Origin: JAKAWQ01 sp035549615
GTDB taxonomy: Bacteria; Pseudomonadota; Alphaproteobacteria; Acetobacterales; Acetobacteraceae
Direction of reading: 5' to 3'
Assembly: GCA_035549615.1 (NCBI GenBank)
Contig: DASZQO010000220.1
Span: 1 to 14,210, forward strand
DNA: 14,210 bases
Shown: piece by piece, positions 1-8,400 of the stretch
How the letters are laid out: every line of letters starts with the position of its first letter
How positions within the stretch are numbered: the first letter of the stretch is position 1
Translations under genes and position numbers: made by a program
The notes under the pieces: generated by a model
Databases searched by the model: none
The model's input: only the letters and a program-made list of their open reading frames with translations
Told to the model about the DNA's origin: nothing

Positions 1-38
1 CATGCCGCCTCTGTCTATGCCTGGCCGGCCGTCATGTC

Positions 39-2096
39 CTAAGCGGAACGGGTGATGAGCCTGATGCTCCGCCGATAGGTGAGATACGCCCATACCCAAT
101 CGAGAACGACCGTCGCCCTGTTCCGGCCGCCGACAAGGAACGCGACATGGGCCGCACCCCAGAACCACCAGGCGGGCGAGCCCCACAAGCGCAATTTGCC
201 CAATTCCGCCACGGCGGATTGCCGTCCAATGGTCGCGAGACTCCCATAATGGCGGTAGCGGAATGGCGGCGGCGCCCGCCAGCCCCGCAACGCGGCGCCG
301 ATCACCTCGGCCACATACTTGCCCTGCTGCTTCGCCGCCGGTGCGAGGCCGGGTACCGGCTCTCCGCGCCAGCCGAAAGAGGCAGCCGTATCGCCGATCG
401 CATAGATCCCCGGCAAATCCGGCACGGAGAGATCGTCGGCCACGGGCAACCGGCCAGACCTGTCTCCCGTCCGGCCAAGCCATCGCGCGGCCGGGGAGGC
501 CGCCACCCCGGCCGCCCAGAGAACGGTGCGCGCGGCGATGCGCTGGTTGCCGATATCCACGCCCTCTGCATCGACCGATTGGACCGACGCCCCCAGCCGC
601 ACATCAACGCCGAGCGCGCGGAGCGAGCGTTCGGCCGCGGCAGACAAAGTCGGAGCGAAGCTGGGCAGGATTCGGGGCCCGGCCTGCACCAGGACCACGC
701 GCGCGGCGGCCGGCTCGATGGAACGATATTCCTGTTCCAGGCCGTACCGGGCCAGCTCCGCAATGGCGCCGGCCAGTTCGATGCCGGTCGGGCCGCCACC
801 GACGATGACGAATGTCAGCCACGCAGCCCGATCGATCTCGTTCGTCGCGTTCTCGGCTTCCTCGAAAGCGCGCAGCAGGCGGCTGCGAATGGCGGTCGCA
901 TCTTCGATGCTCTTGAGGCCCGGTGCAAACGGCGCCCAGTCATCCTTCCCGAAATAGCTGTGCCGAGCTCCCGTCGCGAGCACCAGATGATCGAACCCCA
1001 GGCGCGATGAACCAAGAATCACCTCACGCGCAGCCGGATCAACACCCGTTACCTCGCCCAGGCGCACGCGAACATTGCGCTGCCCGCGAAACAGGCTCCG
1101 GATCGGAATGGCGATCTCGGCCGGTGAGAGCGCGGCCGTCGCCACCTGATAGAGAAGCGGCTGAAAAAGGTGATGGTTGCGCTGATCGATGAGCGTGATC
1201 CGGCAAGGCGCCCGGCGAAGAGCCCGAACTGTCGCAACCCCCCCGAAACCACCCCCAACCACGACGACATGCGGCAATCCGTCCCACTTGGCCGCGTCCT
1301 CGTCACGCTTCCCGCGCGCCCAGCAGGCAAGTCGCTGATCAACCGAAAGGAAGCCCGCACCCTCCGCGGCCAGCAGCAGCAGAAGCAGCAGAATGGCAAC
1401 CGCGTCATCCATCGAGACGGCCATGAAGAAGAGAGGGCCCATGGCGGCCGCGAACAATGCGGCAAAGCGCGTGGCACCGCCGAGCGCAAGCGCCAGCGCA
1501 ACTGTCCACCAGGCCGGGCCCGCCAAGGATGTGCTTGTCCCCGCCAACATGGCATTTCGCACCCCACCGATGTCCGGCGAGACGATGGCGACAGCGAGCC
1601 CGACACGGATCGCAAGCAACAGAACCGGACCGAGCCTTCGCTGGACCAGGCCATAGAGCTGATGCAGCCCGCGCACCGGCGCGAACGGAACCGAAGAAAG
1701 CCCGCGCTCCAAGAGAGAATCCAGAGAAAGCGCGCCAGGTCCCATGATGGCAAGCCAGACGAGCAGCACAGCCTTCGGCCCGATCGCGCCGGCATCCAAT
1801 CCGCCAAGCGCGCCCCACGCCATCTCTGCGAGAAACACCAGCGCGACCGGCCGCGTCAGCAGCCCCATGGCGAGCAGCAAAGGGAGCATCCCGTGCAGCA
1901 CGGAATCGAGCGCGGGCGGAGCGGCGTGCCCTCCTCTCGCCAGCATCATCGCCATGATCCGATGGACGAAAACGACCTGACTGAGCCAGACACGGGTGGC
2001 CAGAAGCAACCAGGGCAGGCACAGCGCACGCGCGGTCCTGGCCATTCGGATCGCGCGTTGAAAGACATGCCGGGCAAGATGGATCGTATCGATCAT
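39..2096 (-). CDS. Type II NADH dehydrogenase (NDH-2) with N-terminal DoxX-like membrane domain
   Basis: This is a membrane-anchored flavoprotein predicted to pass electrons from NADH to quinone without pumping protons. From the ATG at 2096 it has 685 residues. Residues 1 to about 260 are strongly hydrophobic, with several membrane segments arranged as two DoxX-like halves. The oxidoreductase part follows: an FAD-binding glycine motif GGGFGG at 281-286, an NAD-binding motif GGGPTG at 433-438, and the second FAD motif AIGD ending at D569. After that comes AAKQQGKYVA, which resembles the NDH-2 quinone-site helix, and a C-terminal hydrophobic/amphipathic end. The ATG at 2096 is preferred because AAGG lies 5 bases before it. 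A TTG at 2132 would add 12 residues but has no ribosome binding site. Ordinary NDH-2 proteins are about 430 residues, so the extra 250 residues are a true fusion in one open frame. The patatin gene diverges from it. The NDH-2 assignment is firm; the role of the DoxX part is inferred. Confidence 0.88.
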   Translation of the reverse strand: MIDTIHLARHVFQRAIRMARTARALCLPWLLLATRVWLSQVVFVHRIMAMMLARGGHAAPPALDSVLHGMLPLLLAMGLLTRPVALVFLAEMAWGALGGLDAGAIGPKAVLLVWLAIMGPGALSLDSLLERGLSSVPFAPVRGLHQLYGLVQRRLGPVLLLAIRVGLAVAIVSPDIGGVRNAMLAGTSTSLAGPAWWTVALALALGGATRFAALFAAAMGPLFFMAVSMDDAVAILLLLLLLAAEGAGFLSVDQRLACWARGKRDEDAAKWDGLPHVVVVGGGFGGVATVRALRRAPCRITLIDQRNHHLFQPLLYQVATAALSPAEIAIPIRSLFRGQRNVRVRLGEVTGVDPAAREVILGSSRLGFDHLVLATGARHSYFGKDDWAPFAPGLKSIEDATAIRSRLLRAFEEAENATNEIDRAAWLTFVIVGGGPTGIELAGAIAELARYGLEQEYRSIEPAAARVVLVQAGPRILPSFAPTLSAAAERSLRALGVDVRLGASVQSVDAEGVDIGNQRIAARTVLWAAGVAASPAARWLGRTGDRSGRLPVADDLSVPDLPGIYAIGDTAASFGWRGEPVPGLAPAAKQQGKYVAEVIGAALRGWRAPPPFRYRHYGSLATIGRQSAVAELGKLRLWGSPAWWFWGAAHVAFLVGGRNRATVVLDWVWAYLTYRRSIRLITRSA

Positions 2097-2370
2097 CCGG
2101 CCTTGCAACGGAACACCATGATTCCACTCCAATCGGGACAGACGATCGCAGGCACGATTCTTTTTGCAAAAGCTCGAAGGTCTCGGCGCACTCGGCAGAT
2201 TCGCATCCGGCTGGATCTCGGTTCGGCCGTCGGATGATGAAAGTTACAAAGTGAAGGCGGGCGCGGCCGGGTAACCCATGCGCATGCAAGCGCGAATAGT
2301 GGATCATGCTGCACGATTTCCGTGGCATCCATTGCACTGGCCGCACCCTTTCCTGGAAACAATTCACGTC
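2097..2370. promoter_or_regulatory. Divergent intergenic region with two short palindromes
   Basis: This gap separates the divergent NDH-2 and patatin genes and must hold their promoters unless the patatin gene starts earlier, at 2278. Two perfect 10-bp palindromes are visible: TTTTGCAAAA at 2162-2171, in an AT-rich patch unusual for this DNA, and CATGCGCATG at 2277-2286. Either could be an operator for a dimeric regulator, but short palindromes also arise by chance. I could not pick a convincing -35/-10 pair. Confidence 0.25.
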
Positions 2371-3570
2371 ATGGGCGAAGCACGAAGAGTACAACGCACG
2401 GAACGAACAGACAGGAACGCGATAGCGGAGCTCACCTGTACGGATCCGCCAACGCCGCAGGCTCTGGGGCATTCCCGCCGCCGCACCGTCCTCGTGCTTC
2501 AGGGCGGCGGCGCGCTCGGCTCCTATCAGGCGGGTGCTTATGAGGCCTTGGCCGAGGGCGGCCTATCACTGGATTGGGTGGCTGGCGTTTCGATCGGCGC
2601 GGTGAACGCGGCGATCATCGCCGGCAACCCGCCCGAGCGGCGCGTCGCGCATCTGCGCGCATTTTGGCAGATCATCACCGCAAGCTCCGCCTCATGGTGG
2701 GATCTGCCCTATGAGGGCTGGCGCGCACTCCATCGCCAGGGCGCGGCCATGGCGGCGCTCCTTTTCGGCCAGCCCGGCTTCTTTCGTCCACGTCCCCTGA
2801 ATGCGTGGCTCGGCGGTCAACCTCCGCTCAGCTACTATGACACTTCGGAACTGGCGCAGACCCTCGCCCGGCTGATCGATTTCGACCGCATCAATCACCC
2901 TGCCAGTACAAGATTGTCCGTCGGCGCGGTCAATGTCGAAACCGGCAACATGATCTATTTCGATAGCAGGAAGCAACGAATTGGGCCCGAGCACATCATG
3001 GCCAGCGGCGCGCTGCCGCCCGGGCTCGCGAGCGTGGCAATCGACGGCGCGCATTACTGGGATGGCGGCCTTGTTTCCAACACACCGCTTCAATACGTGA
3101 TGGATTTCGAGCCGCGCGAAGATATGCTGGTGTTTCAGATCGACCTCTACCCGGCGCGCGGGAAGCTTCCGGAGAACCTGGACGAAGTCGCGGAGCGGGC
3201 CAAGGATATCCGCTACTCTTCGCGCACACGCAGCGGCACGGACAATGCGCGTGTCCGCCAGGAGCTTCGCGGCCGTCTGTTCACCTTCCTCGACCGTCTG
3301 CCGCAGGAGCTGCGCGAGGATCCTGTGGCGGAGCAGCTGCGCGCGCTGGCCTGTCCGAAGATGGTGGACATCGTGCACCTGATCTATCGTCCGGCGACAG
3401 CTCAGGGTTCGGCCAAGGATTATGAGTTCAGCCGCGCGACAATGGAGCGGCGCTGGCGGCAGGGCCGGGACAATGCGCTCGCGACGCTTGCGGCAGCACC
3501 CTGGCAGGCCGAGATCGTGGCCGGCGAGCCGGTGCGCGTGTTCGACGTGCTGGCGACCGTACAACGCTGA
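2371..3570 (+). CDS. Patatin-like phospholipase with DUF3734-type C-terminus
   Basis: Predicted serine acyl hydrolase of the patatin family, using a Ser-Asp dyad to cleave acyl esters of phospholipids or similar lipids. From the ATG at 2371 (399 residues) the order is: a glycine-rich oxyanion motif QGGGALGSYQAG near residue 44, the nucleophile Ser74 in GVSIG, and the catalytic Asp231 in WDGG. The C-terminal third (PLQYVMDF, then a charged region about AERAKDIRYSSRT) resembles the DUF3734 extension found in proteobacterial members. No signal peptide is visible, so it is probably cytosolic or peripheral on the membrane. The start is uncertain. ATG 2371 has a weak GGAAA 11 bases upstream. The earlier ATG 2278 adds 31 unconserved residues and has no ribosome site. 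The stop TGA is the first three bases of an 11-bp tandem repeat. The substrate cannot be told from sequence. Confidence 0.88.
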   Translation: MGEARRVQRTERTDRNAIAELTCTDPPTPQALGHSRRRTVLVLQGGGALGSYQAGAYEALAEGGLSLDWVAGVSIGAVNAAIIAGNPPERRVAHLRAFWQIITASSASWWDLPYEGWRALHRQGAAMAALLFGQPGFFRPRPLNAWLGGQPPLSYYDTSELAQTLARLIDFDRINHPASTRLSVGAVNVETGNMIYFDSRKQRIGPEHIMASGALPPGLASVAIDGAHYWDGGLVSNTPLQYVMDFEPREDMLVFQIDLYPARGKLPENLDEVAERAKDIRYSSRTRSGTDNARVRQELRGRLFTFLDRLPQELREDPVAEQLRALACPKMVDIVHLIYRPATAQGSAKDYEFSRATMERRWRQGRDNALATLAAAPWQAEIVAGEPVRVFDVLATVQR

Positions 3571-3611
3571 CATGGGGCTGACATGGGGCTGACATGGGGC
3601 TGACATGGGGC
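3568..3611 (+). repeat. 11-bp direct tandem repeat, four perfect copies
   Basis: The unit TGACATGGGGC occurs four times without a mismatch at 3568, 3579, 3590 and 3601. A decayed fifth copy begins TGATATCCGG at 3612. The TGA of the first unit is the stop codon of the patatin gene, so the array lies immediately 3' of that frame and about 115 bases before prmC. The period of 11 is not a multiple of 3, and every unit starts with TGA. Replication slippage is the simplest origin; I see no motif that gives it a function. Confidence 0.95.
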
Positions 3612-3725
3612 TGATATCCGGCCGGTATCGGGAAGGAACAGGCGCCATCCTTGGCATTTGCGCATGAGCCGTTCTTTGCCCAAATAGCGGGACCCAGATC
3701 ACAGGGCGAATGTCCGGCATTTCCG

Positions 3726-4700
3726 ATGGCGTGCGAAACTCCTGCCACGCTCTCCATGGCCGAAGCCGTGGCACGGCTCGCCGCGGCCGGCATCGCAGCC
3801 CCGCAGCGTGAGGCACGGCTTCTCCTTGCACATGAACTCGGCTGCGCGCCGGAAAGCCTGATCGGCCAGCGCATGCCGCCGCCGCCCGGCTTTGCGGCCC
3901 TGATCGCCCGGCGGGCCTCCCGCGAACCGCTCGCCTTCATCCTTGGAAGGCGCGAGTTCTGGAGCCTTCCCTTCGCCGTCTCGCCGGTGACGCTCATTCC
4001 CCGCCCGGAGAGCGAAGCACTGCTCGAAGCCGCCCTGGCCGCCCTGCCACACCGCGCGGCGGTGAGGCGCGTGCTCGATCTCGGCACCGGCACCGGCTGC
4101 CTGCTGCTCGCCGCCCTCACCGAGTTTCCAGCCGCATTCGGGGTCGGGGTCGATCTCGTGCCCGAAGCGGCTCTCTTGGCCCGGACGAATGCCGAATCGC
4201 TCGGGCTCGCCGCGCGGGCGGCGTTCCTGGTGGGAAACTGGGCGGCGGCCCTTGTGTCCTGCCCGCGCAGTTCGTCGCCTTGCGCGACGAACGGAGCGGA
4301 TCAGCAGGCCACGGAGAACAAAGAGCAGGTCTTCCGATCCCATCCGTATTCCGGCGCGCCGGACTTCGGTTCCGGAACACGCGCGGGGACGTTCGATCTC
4401 ATCTTCGCCAACCCACCCTATATCGAGCGGGCGGCGATCCCTGGGCTCATGCCCGAAGTGGCGCGGTTTGAGCCGCTTTCAGCGCTGGATGGAGGGCCGG
4501 ACGGGCTCGATGCCTATCGGCAGCTCCTGCCTTCCCTGCCGCACCTGCTGACTCACGAGGGGCTTGCGATCCTTGAGCTTGGGTTCGGCGGGGGCGATCG
4601 TGTCGTGCGTCTGGCCGAGGCGGAAGGGCTTGCGATCCGGGCCTTGGAACCCGATTTGCAGGGCAATCCGCGAGCGCTCGTGCTTGCCTCGCCCGGCTAG
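3726..4700 (+). CDS. prmC: Peptide chain release factor N5-glutamine methyltransferase (PrmC/HemK)
   Basis: Cytosolic SAM-dependent enzyme that methylates the GGQ glutamine of release factors RF1 and RF2. Residues 1-95 form the helical N-domain, which carries LIPRPESEALLE just before the catalytic fold. SAM motif I is DLGTGTG starting at Asp118. The catalytic NPPY is Asn229-Tyr232, followed by IERAAIPGLMPEV and the family signature EPLSALDGGPDGLDAYR. The ATG at 3726 starts the family-like N-terminus; an upstream in-frame TTG at 3651 would add 25 unrelated residues. No clear ribosome site is seen. From 3726 the protein has 324 residues, longer than the usual 275-290. The excess is an insertion at residues 177-221, listed separately. 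The catalytic motifs are intact on both sides. prfA, a frequent neighbour of prmC, is not in this window; the DUF4167 gene follows. Confidence 0.93.
   Translation: MACETPATLSMAEAVARLAAAGIAAPQREARLLLAHELGCAPESLIGQRMPPPPGFAALIARRASREPLAFILGRREFWSLPFAVSPVTLIPRPESEALLEAALAALPHRAAVRRVLDLGTGTGCLLLAALTEFPAAFGVGVDLVPEAALLARTNAESLGLAARAAFLVGNWAAALVSCPRSSSPCATNGADQQATENKEQVFRSHPYSGAPDFGSGTRAGTFDLIFANPPYIERAAIPGLMPEVARFEPLSALDGGPDGLDAYRQLLPSLPHLLTHEGLAILELGFGGGDRVVRLAEAEGLAIRALEPDLQGNPRALVLASPG
4254..4388 (+). repeat. Palindrome-rich in-frame insertion within prmC (about 45 codons)
   Basis: PrmC normally runs from a 'GDW..L' strand within about 10 residues to 'FDLI.xNPPYI'. Here GNWAAAL (171-176) and TFDLIFANPPYI (from 222) are separated by 45 polar, Ser/Gly/Pro-rich residues. 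The DNA of this stretch holds three inverted repeats: 9-bp arms GTTCGTCGC/GCGACGAAC at 4270-4278 and 4284-4292, a perfect 14-bp palindrome TCCGGCGCGCCGGA at 4350-4363, and a perfect 10-bp palindrome GTTCCGGAAC at 4369-4378. This recalls the palindromic elements that insert in frame in Rickettsia genes, but I cannot assign it to that family. Boundaries are estimated from the protein and may shift by a few codons. Confidence 0.6.
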
Positions 4701-4710
4701 AAAAAACCGT

Positions 4711-4739
4711 TTGGCAGCGGAGGGTAAGGCGGCTAGCTT
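4711..4739 (+). promoter_or_regulatory. Possible sigma-70-type promoter for the DUF4167 gene
   Basis: TTGGCA at 4711-4716 and TAGCTT at 4734-4739 are separated by 17 bases, just after the prmC stop. The -35 matches well and the -10 poorly. It would give a leader of more than 200 bases containing the stem-loop at 4882-4933. Read-through from prmC is the alternative. Confidence 0.25.
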
Positions 4740-4881
4740 GCGTGCGCAGCCGGATTCGCCGTGTCGCGGTGGGTCCCGTGAGCTTCAGCCAGGATGATCG
4801 GCACGCCGGGCCTGTGGCACCAGCGGCGAGACCTTCCGGCGGAACGCTGCACCGAAGCCAAGGTCGAAGGATATTTCTCGG

Positions 4882-4933
4882 CTGCCAGAGGGCGTTGCCG
4901 CACGGAATAAGACCGTGCCTCCGGCCCTGGCAG
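4882..4933 (+). promoter_or_regulatory. Stem-loop in the 5' leader of the DUF4167 gene
   Basis: CTGCCAG at 4882-4888 pairs with CTGGCAG at 4927-4933. After a 2-base bulge, GGC at 4891-4893 pairs with GCC at 4924-4926. Inside is a second hairpin, GCACGG at 4900-4905 with CCGTGC at 4913-4918. The structure ends about 30 bases before the DUF4167 start codon and has no following T-run, so it looks more like a leader element or small RNA than a terminator. I do not recognise a known family. Confidence 0.45.
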
Positions 4934-4964
4934 GGCGCGAACAGGAAAGCACAACGGCACAGGC

Positions 4965-5420
4965 ATGAATATCAACCGGATGCGTGGCAGAGGCCATCGC
5001 GGGGGCGGCAATGGCGGGGGCATGCGGCACCACGGCGGGGGCATCCCGCTCAACCGCAATCATGTCTTCGACAGCAACGGCCCGGATCTGCGGATCCGCG
5101 GCACAGCCCAGCAGCTCTTCGAGAAATATCTCCAGCTTGGCCGGGACGCGACCAGCGCCGGCGATCGGGTGATGGCGGAGAGCTACTTCCAGCATGCGGA
5201 GCATTATTTCCGCATCATGAATGCCATGAATCAGGCGGCGCAGCAGAACCAGAGGATGGTCCAGGGCGGCCCGCCGCCGCGCCTGCCTGCGGAGATGGAC
5301 GGCGAAGAGCCGGAGGGGATGGCCCCCGGGCTCGGCGACCAGCCGGCCTCGGGCGAGGCGCGCGAGATTCCGATCGGCGCCACCCCGCCGGAGGCTTATC
5401 CGAACGGCTCCGGCAACTGA
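4965..5420 (+). CDS. DUF4167 domain-containing protein
   Basis: Small alphaproteobacterial protein of 151 residues with a DUF4167 domain and no established biochemical function. The N-terminus is rich in Arg, Gly, His and Asn (MNINRMRGRGHRGGG, residues 1-15), as in an RNA-binding basic tail. The conserved core follows at about residues 30-90 and includes RIRGTAQQLFEKYLQLGRDA and then AESYFQHAEHYFRIMN. It has the look of a helical pair similar to a TPR. The C-terminal 60 residues are acidic, Pro/Gly-rich and probably disordered. The ATG at 4965 gives the family N-terminus; upstream AGGAAAG is rather far away. It follows prmC by 264 bases, an arrangement I recognise as common in alphaproteobacteria, which suggests a link to translation or RNA. 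It ends 26 bases from the convergent helicase gene. Confidence 0.88.
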   Translation: MNINRMRGRGHRGGGNGGGMRHHGGGIPLNRNHVFDSNGPDLRIRGTAQQLFEKYLQLGRDATSAGDRVMAESYFQHAEHYFRIMNAMNQAAQQNQRMVQGGPPPRLPAEMDGEEPEGMAPGLGDQPASGEAREIPIGATPPEAYPNGSGN

Positions 5421-5446
5421 TAAATCTGCCTCCTCTGGCCGCGTGA

Positions 5447-8400
5447 TCAGAAAAGCCGGAGCTGCCGTGGCGCCGGCGGACGGGCCGGAGGAGATTGGGC
5501 TTGGTCGCGGAGCAGTGCCGCCTCGATATCCGCGAGAAAGCGGGAGGGGGGCAGGCATTGCAGCCGCCCGCGCCATGACCGTTCGGCGCTGCGGCTGAGC
5601 ACCAGCCGCTCCCGTGCTCTCGTCACGCCGACATAAAAGAGCCGCCGCTCTTCGTCGGAGACCGCTCCGTCCGCGGCGAGAAACGGCAGCACCCCGTCCT
5701 CCAGCCCGACGATGAAAACCAGCGCGAACTCCAGCCCCTTCGCGGCATGGAGCGTGGAGAGCAGCACCCGGTCGGCGCGCGGGTCCCAAAGATCCGTCTC
5801 GCGTGCGAGCGAAAGCGCGTCCACCGGCCGCGTCCCCTCCGCGAGCGCGCGCTCGGCAAGGCCGAGCAGCGCCGGAATGAGGCCCGCCAGCGCGGCCTGA
5901 GCCGATGCCTCGGCGCCTTGGGCGGAAAGCCGCGCCGCCGCCGCGCGCAGCACGGAAGGAACATCGCCGTCCTCACCCACGGCCGCGATCTCGGCGAGCA
6001 ACGAAGCCAGGCCCGGCACGGCAGCAAGCGGATCGGCGGAGGAGGTGCGGTAGGGAATGCCCGCGCGCGAAAAGGCGTCGGCGAGCGCGGCCGCCTGCCG
6101 GCCGGTACGATAGAGCACGGCGATATCGGCGAAGCCGATCCGGCTTTCCCCCGCCGCGTCTCCGGCTCCGCGGCCGCCGCGCCCGCGATCGATGGCGAAG
6201 AAGCTCTGCCCGCCGAGCGCCTCCTCGACCGCGCGGACCACGAATTCCGCCTCCGCCCGTTCCGAGGACGCGCAATGGAGGGTGATGCGCTCGGCGGGCC
6301 GCGAAGCTGGGGAAGCGGGGGGTGCGCCGCGCGCGAGAAGCTGTGCGGCCGCCGCGACGATCGTCTCGCTCGAACGGTAATTGCGGCGAAGCACGATCGT
6401 TCGGGCAGCCGGATGATCAGCGCGGAACCGCGCGAAACAGGCGGCATCCGCGCCCCGAAACCCATAGATCGCCTGATCCGGATCGCCGATCGCGAGCAGG
6501 TTGGACCCGGGCGGGGCCAACATCCGGAGCAGGCGGTACTGGGTGGCGTCGAGGTCCTGGAACTCATCGACCGAGATGAAGCGAAATCGCGCACGATAGG
6601 CCTCGGCAAGCGCTTCGTTGCTTTCGAGCAGGCTGAGCGCAAGGCCGACGAGATCGTCGAAATCGACTGCATTGCGCGCGGAAAGCGCCCGCCGGTAGCG
6701 CGCAAGCAGCGCTTCCGTCTCGGCATCGGGCATCACGCCGCTGCGCCTGGCATGGGAGAGCGCCATGAGCAGGTTCGCCGCCTTGCCCAGCGAAACATCG
6801 GCGATCTCTCCCACGAGGGCGCGCTGCGCCTCTTCGTCGGCAATGGAGAAGTCCGGCAGAAGCCCCGCTTCCTCCGGATGCGCCCGCAGAATGGCAAGCC
6901 CGAGCGAATGGAAGGTATGGATGTGCACCGCGCGGGCACAGGCGCCGAGCAGCGGGCCGAGCCGGTCGCGCATTTCCCCTGCGGCCCGGCGGGTGAAGGT
7001 GATGGCGAGCACCGACCCGGCCGCAACGGTGCCGGTGGTGATGAGATGGGCGATCCGGTGTGTCAGGGTGCGGGTCTTGCCCGAGCCCGGACCCGCGATG
7101 ATCAGAAGCGGGCCGGCAGGCGCCGTGACGGCGGCGCGCTGCTCTTCGTCGAGCCCCGTCCCTCCTAGGGACGCCGCCATGGGCGGGGGAGCGGCCCCCT
7201 TGGCATCCGGCGGCCTGGCGAGAACGGGTGGCAGCCCCGCCGGCAACGAAGCCGGCGCGGCCGGAGGTGCCGGAGATGCCGCCGCTGGCGCAAGGGAAAA
7301 GAGCCTCGCGCCCGCCCTGCGTTCCTTGAGTTCGGAAGGGTCGAAAAGGCGAATGACGCCATATTCGCCGTCATAGCCGGCCTCCCGGATCACCTCGCCG
7401 CGCCGCATGCGGGCAATCGCCTCGGCCAGCAGGGAGGAATGGGCGCGGGCGATCGCCTCGACCGGGGCGGCTTGCAGAATGGTGAGTTCCGGCCCAAGCG
7501 AGGCGGTCAGCCGGTCATAGCTCTGCGCCACGGCCTTGCTGCCCACCCCCGTCCCAACAAGCTCGGCAAGAATCTCGGGCAGGGGCACGAGATTCGCGAT
7601 CTCGCCTGCGGTCGGCGGCGGCAAGGCTTCCGCCTCCGAACGATCCGCGAGCCGCTCGATGCGGTGCAGCACGCCGATCGTGAGCGGCCCGCCGCAAACC
7701 GGGCAGCGTCCGCCCTGGGCGAGCGTCTCGGCAGGGCTGAGACGCGCCTTGCAGGCGCGATGCCCGTCGAGATGGTATTTTCCCTCCTCCGGAAAGAATT
7801 CGACTGTGCCGACATAGCCCTCGCCGGTCTCAAGCGCATGGCGAACGGCCGCGTAATCGAGCGCGGTATCGAAGACCGTCGCCTCGCGGCCGACCTTGGC
7901 CGGAGAATGGGCATCCGAGTTGGAGACGAGGCGATACTGGTCGAGCGCGGAGAGCCGCCAGTTCATCGCCGGATCGGAGGAAAGCCCGGTCTCGAGCGCG
8001 AAGATCGCCGGGGCGAGATCGCCATAACATTCCGTAATCGAATCAAATCCCGATTGGGCGCCAAGGGCCGCGAACCAGGGTGTCCAGATATGCGCCGGCA
8101 CGAGATAGGCGGCCGGATCCGATTCCAGAACGATCTCGAGCAGATTGCGGGAATCAAGCCCGAGGATCGGGCGCCCGTCGGATGCGATATTGCCGATGCG
8201 CGCAAGCCGGGCGGAAATGCGATCGACCGCGGCAAAATCGGGCGCGTAGATCAGGTGATGGATTTTCCGCGTGCGATCGCCCTTCTTATAGATCGTCGAG
8301 ATCTCGACCGAGAGCATGAACCGCACCGGCGCCGCGGTCGCCGCCGACGGACGCTGCGCGGCGAGTCTCTCCTCGATGTCGCTCGCCAGGCGGAAAAGCC

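Noticed and set aside
147..2237. Long plus-strand frames (147-1010, 1170-2237) opposite the NDH-2 gene
   Set aside because: Arg/Pro-rich translations with no family features, antisense to a gene with intact FAD and NAD motifs; typical of high-GC DNA.
3568..3611. CRISPR array
   Set aside because: Units are 11 bp and directly adjacent with no spacers.
3651..3725. TTG start of prmC 25 codons upstream
   Set aside because: The added residues do not resemble a PrmC N-terminus, and GGAAGGAA is too far from the TTG.
2692..3831. 379-codon minus-strand frame across the patatin gene and the repeat
   Set aside because: It reads the 11-bp repeat as a PMSAPCQPHVS-type string and shows no domain; it is a shadow of the patatin gene.
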